Shown: positions 1 to 8,222 of the stretch, piece by piece | How positions within the stretch are numbered: position 1 is the first letter of the stretch | Layout: each line of letters starts with the position of its first letter | Assembly: GCF_963676735.1 (NCBI RefSeq) | Contig: NZ_OY781464.1 | Coordinates: 1,459,001-1,523,000 of the forward strand | Direction of reading: 5' to 3' | DNA: 64,000 nucleotides | Source: an uncultured Draconibacterium sp. | Lineage (GTDB): Bacteria; Bacteroidota; Bacteroidia; Bacteroidales; Prolixibacteraceae | Translations under genes and position numbers: made by a program | The notes under the pieces: model-generated | Seen by the model: the letters and a program-made list of their open reading frames with translations, nothing else | Database searches by the model: none | Told to the model about the DNA's origin: nothing

Positions 1-1
1 A

Positions 2-1942
2 GTGAGAGAGGCCGATGGAATTTATGTGAACGGACAACGTATTAAATTTAAAGGCGTAAATCGTCATTCGTTCTACCCCTCCTCCGGAAGAACAACTTCA
101 AAAGCTTTGAGTATTGAGCATGTACAAATGATGAAAGACATGAATATGAATGCTGTTCGTATGTCGCATTACCCACCGGATGTGCATTTTCTTGATGTTT
201 GCGATTCGCTGGGCTTGTTTGTTATTGATGAGGTTTGTACCTGGCACAGCCCAACTTTAGATACCGAAGTGGGCAGAAAGATTGTGAAAGAAACCGTGGT
301 GCGCGATGTAAACCATCCTTCCATTTTACTTTGGGCAAATGGCAACGAAACCGGATGGAATACTGAGTTGGATGACGATTATGCGATTTGGGATATTCAA
401 CAACGTGAAGTCATTCATCCCTGGAATATTTTCAGAAAAACAAACACCTTGCATTATTTTAATTACCATGCTTTTGCAAACGATGGCCCTTTTAATGATA
501 AAATATTTTTTCCAACCGAGTTTTTGCACGGTTTGTATGATGGGGGCCACGGTGCAGGCCTGGATGATTATTGGCAACAAATGTGGAATATGCCTACAAG
601 TGCCGGTGGCTTTTTGTGGGACTTTGCCGATGAAGCGGTGCTTAGAACCGATAAAGATGGCGTGTTGGATACGGATGGGAACCACGCTGCTGATGGAATT
701 GTTGGGCCTTACGGTGAAAAAGAAGCAAGCTATTTTACCATAAAAGAAGTGTGGTCGCCAATTTACATTGAAAACCGTTTTATCCGAAACGATTTTAATG
801 GTATTTTCAGAATTGAGAACCGCTACCATTTTACGAACCTTTCGGCCTGCAAGATGATAGCCAGGTGGGTGAAGTTTAAGGGACCGGAAAGTAATGGGCA
901 ACCGGAGATTATTGCAGAAAGCCATATTGAACTGCCGGACCTGGAACCCGAAACGAAAGGGAAATTCAACGTTGGCCTGCCGGAAAACTGGAAATCAGCT
1001 GATGTACTTTATTTAACAGGAATTAACCCACAGGGAAATGAGGTGTTTACCTGGTCGTATCCTGTTCAAACGCCCAAAGCTGTTAATTCCAAATTAATAC
1101 ACCTCGCAGGAAATAACGAAATTAAAACTCTTGAAAGTGGTGATAATCTTGTAATTACGGTAAATGGTTTTGAGTATACATTTTCAAAAAAAAACAACAT
1201 TCTGCAGCAGGTGAAAAAGGATGCGAGAGTCATTCCGCTCGCAAATGGTCCCATGATATTAAATCACAAGGATAAGGTAGACACCCTGTACGTTAATGAG
1301 CTGACAGACAGAACGGAAGTTGTTTTGGTTTATAAAGAAGCAGACAAATCTCCGGCCTGGGCTTCGCATAAAGAATTGAGTGCTGATGTTATAAAATGGA
1401 CGGTGTATCCCAACGGAACGCTTAATCTTTACGTTGAAATTAAAGGGAAACGTATTGTAGATGGCTATAAAGGAATAACATTTACTTATCCGGAAGAAGA
1501 AGTGGCCGGAAAGAAGTGGCTGGGAGATGGCCCATATCGTGTTTGGCGTAACCGCATGAAAGGAACAAAATTCCGGGTTTGGGAAAACGATTACAACAAT
1601 ACTGTCACCGGGGAGTCTGGTTTTGTTTATCCTGAATTTAAAGGATTCTTTTCGCGTTTGTATTGGGCAAAAATTAAGGGTAAAAACAACAATGGTTTTA
1701 CGGTTTACTGTAATAGCTCAAACGTTTTTCTGAGAATGCTAACTCCTCAGGCTTGGACCGACCCAAAACGAGCAACGCCGGTAATGGATTTCCCTGAAGG
1801 AAATATTTCGTTTGTTTTTAATATTCCGGGTATCGGTACAAAATTTCAAACAGCTGAAACATCAGGGCCGCAAGGACATGCTGAAAATTACTTTGGCAAT
1901 TACGATGATCCGCTTGTAATTGATTTAACATTTGAGTTTTAG
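2..1942 (+). CDS. Glycoside hydrolase family 2 beta-galactosidase-like, 5' end outside window
   Basis: GH2 enzyme, probably removing terminal beta-linked galactose from algal galactan oligosaccharides. The reading frame is open from the first bases and begins inside the protein (GIYVNGQRIKFKGVNRHSF is the usual start of the GH2 TIM barrel), so the N-terminal jelly-roll and Ig domains lie to the left. The catalytic barrel covers about residues 8-260 of the visible part. The acid/base glutamate is in WANGNETGW (Glu116) and the likely nucleophile is Glu173 in FFPTEFLHG. The rest is beta-rich, consistent with the DUF4981 and small Bgal domains. It is the first of a + strand run with GH117 58 bp downstream. 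Substrate is inferred from neighbours; the family is clear. Confidence 0.85.
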   Translation: MREADGIYVNGQRIKFKGVNRHSFYPSSGRTTSKALSIEHVQMMKDMNMNAVRMSHYPPDVHFLDVCDSLGLFVIDEVCTWHSPTLDTEVGRKIVKETVVRDVNHPSILLWANGNETGWNTELDDDYAIWDIQQREVIHPWNIFRKTNTLHYFNYHAFANDGPFNDKIFFPTEFLHGLYDGGHGAGLDDYWQQMWNMPTSAGGFLWDFADEAVLRTDKDGVLDTDGNHAADGIVGPYGEKEASYFTIKEVWSPIYIENRFIRNDFNGIFRIENRYHFTNLSACKMIARWVKFKGPESNGQPEIIAESHIELPDLEPETKGKFNVGLPENWKSADVLYLTGINPQGNEVFTWSYPVQTPKAVNSKLIHLAGNNEIKTLESGDNLVITVNGFEYTFSKKNNILQQVKKDARVIPLANGPMILNHKDKVDTLYVNELTDRTEVVLVYKEADKSPAWASHKELSADVIKWTVYPNGTLNLYVEIKGKRIVDGYKGITFTYPEEEVAGKKWLGDGPYRVWRNRMKGTKFRVWENDYNNTVTGESGFVYPEFKGFFSRLYWAKIKGKNNNGFTVYCNSSNVFLRMLTPQAWTDPKRATPVMDFPEGNISFVFNIPGIGTKFQTAETSGPQGHAENYFGNYDDPLVIDLTFEF

Positions 1943-1999
1943 TAAAATTTATGGTCAACTGCCACGAACTTGTGTTTCGTGCCCTAAAATGTACCAGGT

Positions 2000-3298
2000 A
2001 TGAATAATAAAATTTATTGGATAATTCTATTTAGTCTGTTAGCTGCAGCTTGTGAACAAAAGAAGGAAACTACTAACGCCGGTGAAAACCTTGTTACCGA
2101 AGATTTTCCTTTTCATATTTCGTATGAGAAACCAGACCGACCGCTAAGTGCGGCAGTGGAGCGAATCTATGATGCATATGAACACATTCGCCCTGAAGCA
2201 ATGGAATTGTATTCGCAATTTAGATACACCAAATTAAATGGCTTCGATTACAACGGTGGCGACGGAACAATCACCCGACGCGACCCATCGAAAGTAATTT
2301 TCGAGAACGGAAAATATTACGTTTGGTACACCGGTCGTAAATCGCCTGTAAAGCCTGTGGGAATGTCACGCGCAAAAGATGCCACTGATGTAATTCCTTC
2401 GGCTGATTGGGATTTAGCCGATATCTGGTATGCTACTTCCGAAGACGGTTTTACCTGGGAAGAACAGGGAATTGCCGTTCCGCGTCCGCCAAAGCCACAA
2501 CCCGGCTGGCGTTCGGTTACCACCACCGACATCCTAAAATTCAAAGGGAAATATTACCTGTACTTTCAGGCTTTTATGGAAGCCAGTGGTTTGCGTGGCG
2601 ACTTTTGTCCGGTGTCGGTTGCGTGGGCAGACTCACCCGACGGTCCATGGCACCATACAGGCGGCGTTGTGCTTCCCAATGGCCCGGAAGGCTCATGGGA
2701 CCAATATTCCATTCACGATCCTTATCCACTGGTACACGATGGTAAAATCTACTTGTACTACAAAGGCGATTTTGATAAACGCCCCGAGTTTAATCCTTCG
2801 AAAATACGAATGCAGGGTTTGGCCATTGCCGAAAACCCGCTTGGGCCTTTTGTTAAACATCCGCTTAATCCGGTAATCAATTCAGGACATGAAACAACGC
2901 TTTTTCCGTTTAAAGAGGGAGTCGCGGCCATTGTTCAGCGCGATGGACAAGAGCACAACACCATTCAATATGCCAAAGACTGGGTGAACTTTGAAATTGC
3001 CGCCATTACCGAATTGCTTCCGGTGGCTGCCGGGCCTTTTGTGCCCGATGCTTTTGCCGACACCAAGGATGGACGCGGGATTACCTGGGGAATATCGCAT
3101 TTTATTAATGCAGGCGGAAACTGGAACCACACTATACTTACCCGTTTCGATTGCGATTTAAGCCAAGATGTAGATGACCAGGACATGAAAGGACACTATT
3201 ACCAACACAGCCCCGAGTTTCATTGGAAACATGGCTTAAATGAGAAGCAGAAAGAACGTATTCAAAAGCAAACTGAGGAACTTAAAAACAATCAGTAA
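2000..3298 (+). CDS. GH117 alpha-1,3-(3,6-anhydro)-L-galactosidase-like lipoprotein
   Basis: Probable GH117 enzyme, which releases 3,6-anhydro-L-galactose from the non-reducing end of neoagaro-oligosaccharides. The 432-residue protein begins with a lipoprotein signal (hydrophobic stretch to LLAAAC, Cys18). An N-terminal helical segment (about residues 50-75) precedes a five-bladed propeller with GTITRRDPSKV (putative base Asp), SIHDPYPLVHDGKIYLYYKG and SGHETTLFPF (putative acid His), and the C-terminal HYYQHSPEFHWKHG segment resembles the metal-site tail of the family. It lies between GH2 and GH29 genes, 2 bp before the latter, so the three are probably co-transcribed. A GH43-like relative cannot be excluded, but the RRDPSK segment and the tail favour GH117. 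This is the best marker for agar or porphyran as target. Confidence 0.78.
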   Translation: MNNKIYWIILFSLLAAACEQKKETTNAGENLVTEDFPFHISYEKPDRPLSAAVERIYDAYEHIRPEAMELYSQFRYTKLNGFDYNGGDGTITRRDPSKVIFENGKYYVWYTGRKSPVKPVGMSRAKDATDVIPSADWDLADIWYATSEDGFTWEEQGIAVPRPPKPQPGWRSVTTTDILKFKGKYYLYFQAFMEASGLRGDFCPVSVAWADSPDGPWHHTGGVVLPNGPEGSWDQYSIHDPYPLVHDGKIYLYYKGDFDKRPEFNPSKIRMQGLAIAENPLGPFVKHPLNPVINSGHETTLFPFKEGVAAIVQRDGQEHNTIQYAKDWVNFEIAAITELLPVAAGPFVPDAFADTKDGRGITWGISHFINAGGNWNHTILTRFDCDLSQDVDDQDMKGHYYQHSPEFHWKHGLNEKQKERIQKQTEELKNNQ

Positions 3299-3300
3299 TC

Positions 3301-4818
3301 ATGAAAATAAATAGACTTACCATCGTTGTATTGTGTTTAATTACAGGTGTTTCATGTATTCTACCTGAAAATAATCAGGTAAAAGAATTCGAGCCAACTT
3401 TCGAATCCCTTTCAAAACACAAAGCCGCCCCCGAATGGTTTGCCGATGCCAAGCTGGGAATGTATTTCCACTGGGGGCCATACAGTGTGCCTGCCTATGG
3501 TAGCGCCTGGTACCCGTGTAACATGTACATAAAGGGCAGCGATGTAAACAAATTTCACGAAAAGAATTTTGGGCCGATAGAGGAGTTTGGATACGAAGAC
3601 TTTATTCCGATGTTTACTGCCGAACATTTTGATGCTGAGGATTGGGCTGATTTATTTCAAACAACAGGAGCAAAGTTTGCTGGGCCTGTAGCACAGCACC
3701 ACGATGGTTTTGCCATGTGGGACAGCAAAGTAAATCCATGGAATGCGCTTGAAATGGGGCCCAAACGCGATATTGTTGGCGAGTTGTTCGAGTCGCTTCG
3801 AAAAAGGGATATTAAAACTCTGGCAACCTTTCACCACGCCCGCAACGGCCAGCGTAATGCCAATACGCCTGAATATTGGGGACGTAATGGATTTAACAGC
3901 CATTATCCTTACCACCCCGATTTACCCACGGCAACTACCGACCCCAAACTGCGAAAGTTATTTGGCAACTGGGAAAACATTGAAGATTTTAACCAATACT
4001 GGCTCGACCAGGTGGAAGAAGTGGTTGATAAATATAATCCTGATATTCTTTGGTACGACTCGTGGTTAAACATGATTCCCGAGGAAAAAATAAATGAAAT
4101 GCTTGCCTACCATTTTAACAGCGGGCTAAAAAATAATCAGGAAGTTGTGGTTTGCAGCAAGCACCAGGACATTCCGCTGGAAATTGGCATTGACGACCTT
4201 GAACAAGGCGGCCGCCGCGATATTTATCCTTTACCCTGGATGACCGACATAACCTTAAGCCAGAGCAAATGGATGTATGTGGAAGGCGAAACCTACAAAG
4301 ATGCAGCTTTGGTGGTACGCAATATGATTGATGTTTGGAGTAAAAATGGTACTGTACTACTCAACATTTCGCCCCGGGCCGATGGTGTAATTAACCAGGA
4401 ACAGCGCGATATTTTGAAAAAAATTGGCGATTGGATGAAAGTTCATGGCGAAGCTGTTTACGGCACACGCCCATTCAAAATATTCGGTTACGGTACTGCA
4501 ACAGCCGACGATGCTTCGCACGATGGGCAATCTGCTAAGGTGAAATACACTGCAAATGATGTGCGCTACACGGTTGCGAAAGACAAAAAATCGATGTATG
4601 TGTTCTTTTTAGGCGTACCCGAAGGTGGAGAACAAATTAAAATGCGCACAATTGGAGGTTTTCATCGTAACCTGCCGCCATCGCCAATTAAAAACATAAA
4701 GCTATTGGAAACGGGGCAGAATATTGAATGGAAATTAACACCACAAACTTTGATAATTAACATGCCGGAGGTGGAGTATAATCCGATTGCTTCTGTGTTG
4801 AAGTTGGAATTGGAATAA
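3301..4818 (+). CDS. GH29 alpha-L-fucosidase
   Basis: Retaining alpha-L-fucosidase (GH29), 505 residues. A lipoprotein signal ends at GVSC (Cys19). The family signature is plain: PEWFADAKLGMYFHWGPYSV near the N-terminus, AQHHDGFAMW in the barrel, and the nucleophile region PDILWYDSWLNM, where the Asp of WYDSW is the expected nucleophile. The C-terminal 100 residues form the usual beta-sandwich. It starts 2 bp after the GH117 stop. Fucose is not a normal agar constituent, so either the target galactan carries fucose-like branches or the enzyme acts on a related alpha-L-galactose linkage, an activity known for some GH29 members. That last point is inference from context. Confidence 0.9.
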   Translation: MKINRLTIVVLCLITGVSCILPENNQVKEFEPTFESLSKHKAAPEWFADAKLGMYFHWGPYSVPAYGSAWYPCNMYIKGSDVNKFHEKNFGPIEEFGYEDFIPMFTAEHFDAEDWADLFQTTGAKFAGPVAQHHDGFAMWDSKVNPWNALEMGPKRDIVGELFESLRKRDIKTLATFHHARNGQRNANTPEYWGRNGFNSHYPYHPDLPTATTDPKLRKLFGNWENIEDFNQYWLDQVEEVVDKYNPDILWYDSWLNMIPEEKINEMLAYHFNSGLKNNQEVVVCSKHQDIPLEIGIDDLEQGGRRDIYPLPWMTDITLSQSKWMYVEGETYKDAALVVRNMIDVWSKNGTVLLNISPRADGVINQEQRDILKKIGDWMKVHGEAVYGTRPFKIFGYGTATADDASHDGQSAKVKYTANDVRYTVAKDKKSMYVFFLGVPEGGEQIKMRTIGGFHRNLPPSPIKNIKLLETGQNIEWKLTPQTLIINMPEVEYNPIASVLKLELE

Positions 4819-5143
4819 CAAAGAACTTTCATAAAACCATAATTTCACGACAAAAGCAGTAGTATTTACTGCGAATAGGTGAATGCTATGCGCGACATAT
4901 AAATTTCTCCCTGTACTTCCATCAAATTTACAACCTATAGTTTTTCCAAATAAACAAGAATTTTGTTCTGAACCAATAAATCTATAAAGAATCAGAAAAA
5001 GGAATTTTTACGCCTAAAAGCTGAACTGCCGCAATTTAATTTACACAAGCTGAAACGCTATGTGCCAAAAAGTAAAACAGGGTGGGTTATTTACTTCTAA
5101 AATAACTGAATAACGGGTAAAATACGAATGTTTAAAAATACGA
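4819..5143 (+). promoter_or_regulatory. Non-coding gap with a weak copy of the bipartite promoter element
   Basis: This 325-bp AT-rich gap carries no convincing gene. TCCCTGTACT at 4908-4917 and ACAACC at 4930-4935 resemble the two halves of the element seen before the genes at 15.9 and 17.7 kb (CCCCTGAATT ... ACCCCG), with the same 22-bp offset. A GAATTTTG at 4958-4965 sits 28 bp beyond the second half, about where the TAnnTTTG box lies in the better copies. Several mismatches make this a tentative promoter for the beta-helix/sulfatase unit. A short inverted repeat (GCAGTA/TACTGC, near 4856-4872) could be part of a terminator for the fucosidase unit but lacks a T-tract. Confidence 0.35.
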
Positions 5144-6352
5144 ATGAGCATGAAAAATATATTCAAACTAATACTTATGTTTCTTGTTTCGTTTTCGGTA
5201 ATAAACGCCAAAGCTCAAACAAGTCCTTTTCTGAATATTATGGATTTTGGAGCCAAAGGCGATGGAAAAACCGACGACACTCCGGCTTTATTAAAAGCTA
5301 TGGAGGCTGCCACCAAAACAGAAGGGACAGTATATTTTCCACACGGAAATTATTGCATCCATCCGGTTGAAGTGCCAAGCCATATCACGCTTTTGGGGTA
5401 CTCGGCCTGGAGTTATGCCAACAAAGACAAAAAAGACGATGATTTTATAGGTAAAACAATTTTAACCGCACTTTCGGGCGAGGCACGTGCTTTGCTCGAC
5501 TTGGGGAGTAACCGTGGTACACGCATTTTCGGCTTAACGCTCGATGGTAAAAATCTTGGAGAAGGAATGCACGGAATTTATTGTCGCCATTTGGGGTGCG
5601 AACAGAATAATTGCATTGAAGATTGCCGCATTCAGAATTTCAGTGGCTCAGGAATCCGCCTGGAACGTTCGTGGGTATTTTCGGTACGCCGAAATTTGCT
5701 GATGTTTAATGGCGAACACGGAATTGACCTGACTGGTGGCTATGATGGCTGGGTTATCGACAACCAGCTAACCGCTAACAAAGGCTACGGACTGTTTGCC
5801 CGAGGTAAGGCCAAAGAGGGCATGAGCGAAGAACAAATTAATGACCTGAAGTTTTTTGGAACAGCATCGGTAATGGTAACCGCCAACCGCATTGAATGGA
5901 ATAAAAAAGGAGGTATCTACCTAAATGGCTCAAACTCCATGCAAATTACGGGTTGTGCCATCGACCATAATTTTGGCCCCGGTTTAAAAATATCAAATGG
6001 AACAGCGCATACCGTTTCAGGTAATTTATTCCGCAGCAGTGGCGTTGATGCCAAAGGCGATGAGTGCTCACAAATTTGGCTCGAAAACGTTAAAGGTGCA
6101 TCGGTAACAGGCAATAGTATTTGGGGTTGGTACAATCGCAAAGAATACAAATTTTCATATCCATATCCGTTTTACGGAATCATTGCCAAAAACTTAAAGG
6201 GCTGTGTTATCTCGCAAAACGCAATGTATCATAGCTCAAGCAAAGAAGGCGTTAGCGACCGCGGAGGAAATGAAAGTTCAATAATAAAGGATAATGCCTA
6301 TGTTAAACCTGAAATTGAAGAGACAGAAGGTGGTTTTAGGGTGATAAAATAA
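5144..6352 (+). CDS. Secreted right-handed parallel beta-helix protein (pectate-lyase-3 superfamily)
   Basis: 402-residue protein with a cleavable signal peptide (hydrophobic to INAKAQ). Right after it comes FLNIMDFGAKGDGKTDDT, the classic start of the pectate_lyase_3/GH28-type beta-helix, followed by repeated helix rungs (GIDLTGGYDGW, GIYLNGSNSMQITG, GPGLKISNG). The fold is clear; the activity is not. In this context it may be a lyase, glycosidase or epimerase acting on a sulfated galactan. Twelve bp separate it from the sulfatase downstream, so co-transcription is likely. The start at 5144 is chosen because it gives an intact signal peptide; an overlapping reading frame from 5128 is a shadow. 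Confidence 0.8.
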   Translation: MSMKNIFKLILMFLVSFSVINAKAQTSPFLNIMDFGAKGDGKTDDTPALLKAMEAATKTEGTVYFPHGNYCIHPVEVPSHITLLGYSAWSYANKDKKDDDFIGKTILTALSGEARALLDLGSNRGTRIFGLTLDGKNLGEGMHGIYCRHLGCEQNNCIEDCRIQNFSGSGIRLERSWVFSVRRNLLMFNGEHGIDLTGGYDGWVIDNQLTANKGYGLFARGKAKEGMSEEQINDLKFFGTASVMVTANRIEWNKKGGIYLNGSNSMQITGCAIDHNFGPGLKISNGTAHTVSGNLFRSSGVDAKGDECSQIWLENVKGASVTGNSIWGWYNRKEYKFSYPYPFYGIIAKNLKGCVISQNAMYHSSSKEGVSDRGGNESSIIKDNAYVKPEIEETEGGFRVIK

Positions 6353-6363
6353 ATACGATAGTT

Positions 6364-8190
6364 ATGAAGAAAACAGTTGTTATACTATTGGCCTTTCTTG
6401 CTTGCCAGTTATTTGGAAAAATTGCCGAAGCGCAACAACCAAATGTGTTGTACATACTAACCGACGACCACCGCTACGATGCTGTGCGTGCATTTAACCA
6501 GATGTTGCACGGCCGCGACATGAGTGAATTGGGCTATGTGGAATCGCCACAAACCGACTGGCTAACAAAAATGGGGACCACCTTTATAAATACCTACTGC
6601 CAGGCACAGGGCTGTGCACCATCACGTGCGTCTTTGCATTATGGTCGCTATCCGTTTCGCTCGGGCGTTTACGAATTTGAATACCATAACAATAATGCCC
6701 AGCACTGTCAGCCTACTTTACCTGAGCAAATGGCAGACTTAGGTTATCAAACTTTTCATGTTGGCAAATTGGGGGTACGAATAAAAACAGTTAAAAATGG
6801 AAAGGTTCAGCCTCACCAGATTTATCAAACCGACATAAAATTTAAAACCATGCACAAAGATGGTTTTACGGCGTGGGGGAAAGATTGGATTTATGAAGTT
6901 GATGGAAAGAAACTGGAAAAGCCACTCAGTAACACTGACTTTTTTGTTACTCCCGATGGCAAATTTCAATACAATTCGCTTCAACTGGAAAAAGAGCGCC
7001 CGGAATTAGCCGGAATTACAGAAAAGAATGCGAAGAAATATGATATTCTTCGTCATTATAACCAGAAAAAGCCCAGGAAGATAGATAGTGGGATGATTAT
7101 TTCGGGCGTTAGTTCACGTCCTGCTGGCGAAAACCGCGATGGTTTTTACACTTCGGTTCTTGCCGATTATTTGAATACAGAAAATAAACCATACACCATT
7201 GGTTCGCAAACGGTTGACGGTGTAAACCCTTCGAAACCAATATTTATTCATCTGGGTTACGATTTCCCGCATACCCCTGTTCTTCCGCCGGCCGATTACC
7301 GCGTACGTTTTCAAAAGCATAAATACAAAGTGCCCGAGTACAGCCAAAAGGAATTTGATGCCATGGCCAAACAAATGCAAAAGCAGGTTGAGGCAGGTTT
7401 TTCCGACCATTATACCGATGAAGAAAAGCAAAAGTTTATTCAGGATTATTATGCCTTTTGTGCTTATGGCGACGATTTGGTGGGCAAAGCGGCCGATGCA
7501 TTTATCGAATACAGCGAAAAACACAAACAGGAATGGATGATTATTTATGTGCATGGCGACCACGGCTGGAAATTGAACGACCATGGTTCGGTGTCGAAAT
7601 TTACGCCCTGGGATGTGGATTGCCACAATCCGATTGTTGTGGTTTCATCCGACAAAAAACGTTTCCCGGCAGGGAAAGTAGTAACCAATTTTACCGAATT
7701 TGTTGATGTAGCGCCCACAGCCCTTGCAGCAGGAGGTGCAAACCTTAAATCCGAAAAATTTGACTATTTAGATGGCTTGGATTTGGCAAAAGTAGCATCG
7801 GGAAAAGCACCGGTTCGCGATTACGTAATTGGCGAAAGCCATGCAGTAACCGGGCCTCGCGCTTTTATTCGTACCAAAGAGTATGTATTCTCGATGCAAA
7901 CCCGCCCCGATAAAACTCGCGGTAAAAATATGGATTGGGCGCGCAATGCACCTTACAAAGATTTAGACCCCGCTTTGTATCATTTTAGCCAAGACCCGAA
8001 TGAAGTAAATAACCTGGCCTTTAATGAAGAATACCAGAAAGTCGCTCAGGCAATGAAAGAAAAGCTCATAAACATTGTGCTTGGCGATAACCGTGTAGAG
8101 GTGGGCTGGGGCAAAAAAGCCGATGGAACGCAAGTGTACCGCAGCAACTTTGCTCCTGGTGCGCACGATTATAAATTAGAGTTGGATTAA
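6364..8190 (+). CDS. S1-family formylglycine-dependent sulfatase
   Basis: 608-residue periplasmic sulfatase that would remove sulfate esters from algal oligosaccharides. A signal peptide ends near AEAQQ. The metal-binding LTDDHRYD motif is at about residue 32, and the maturation signature CAPSR starts at Cys84, the Cys converted to formylglycine. A long insertion (about 150-260) with little family similarity follows, then the VHGDHGWKLNDHG metal-site segment (residue 396 on). The maturase is not in the window. It follows the beta-helix gene by 12 bp and precedes the T9SS beta-helix gene by 33 bp. Sulfatase plus GH117, GH16 and GH2 is the usual make-up of agar/porphyran loci; the sulfate position attacked cannot be read from sequence. 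Confidence 0.92.
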   Translation: MKKTVVILLAFLACQLFGKIAEAQQPNVLYILTDDHRYDAVRAFNQMLHGRDMSELGYVESPQTDWLTKMGTTFINTYCQAQGCAPSRASLHYGRYPFRSGVYEFEYHNNNAQHCQPTLPEQMADLGYQTFHVGKLGVRIKTVKNGKVQPHQIYQTDIKFKTMHKDGFTAWGKDWIYEVDGKKLEKPLSNTDFFVTPDGKFQYNSLQLEKERPELAGITEKNAKKYDILRHYNQKKPRKIDSGMIISGVSSRPAGENRDGFYTSVLADYLNTENKPYTIGSQTVDGVNPSKPIFIHLGYDFPHTPVLPPADYRVRFQKHKYKVPEYSQKEFDAMAKQMQKQVEAGFSDHYTDEEKQKFIQDYYAFCAYGDDLVGKAADAFIEYSEKHKQEWMIIYVHGDHGWKLNDHGSVSKFTPWDVDCHNPIVVVSSDKKRFPAGKVVTNFTEFVDVAPTALAAGGANLKSEKFDYLDGLDLAKVASGKAPVRDYVIGESHAVTGPRAFIRTKEYVFSMQTRPDKTRGKNMDWARNAPYKDLDPALYHFSQDPNEVNNLAFNEEYQKVAQAMKEKLINIVLGDNRVEVGWGKKADGTQVYRSNFAPGAHDYKLELD

Positions 8191-8222
8191 ACAGATTGAA
8201 GCAAATTAAATAATACTGAAAC

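Noticed and set aside
326..925. A 199-codon - strand reading frame inside the first GH2
   Set aside because: It lies wholly antisense to a clear GH2 barrel and its peptide has no recognisable domain.
7114..7626. A 170-codon - strand frame inside the sulfatase
   Set aside because: Antisense to conserved sulfatase sequence with no independent support.
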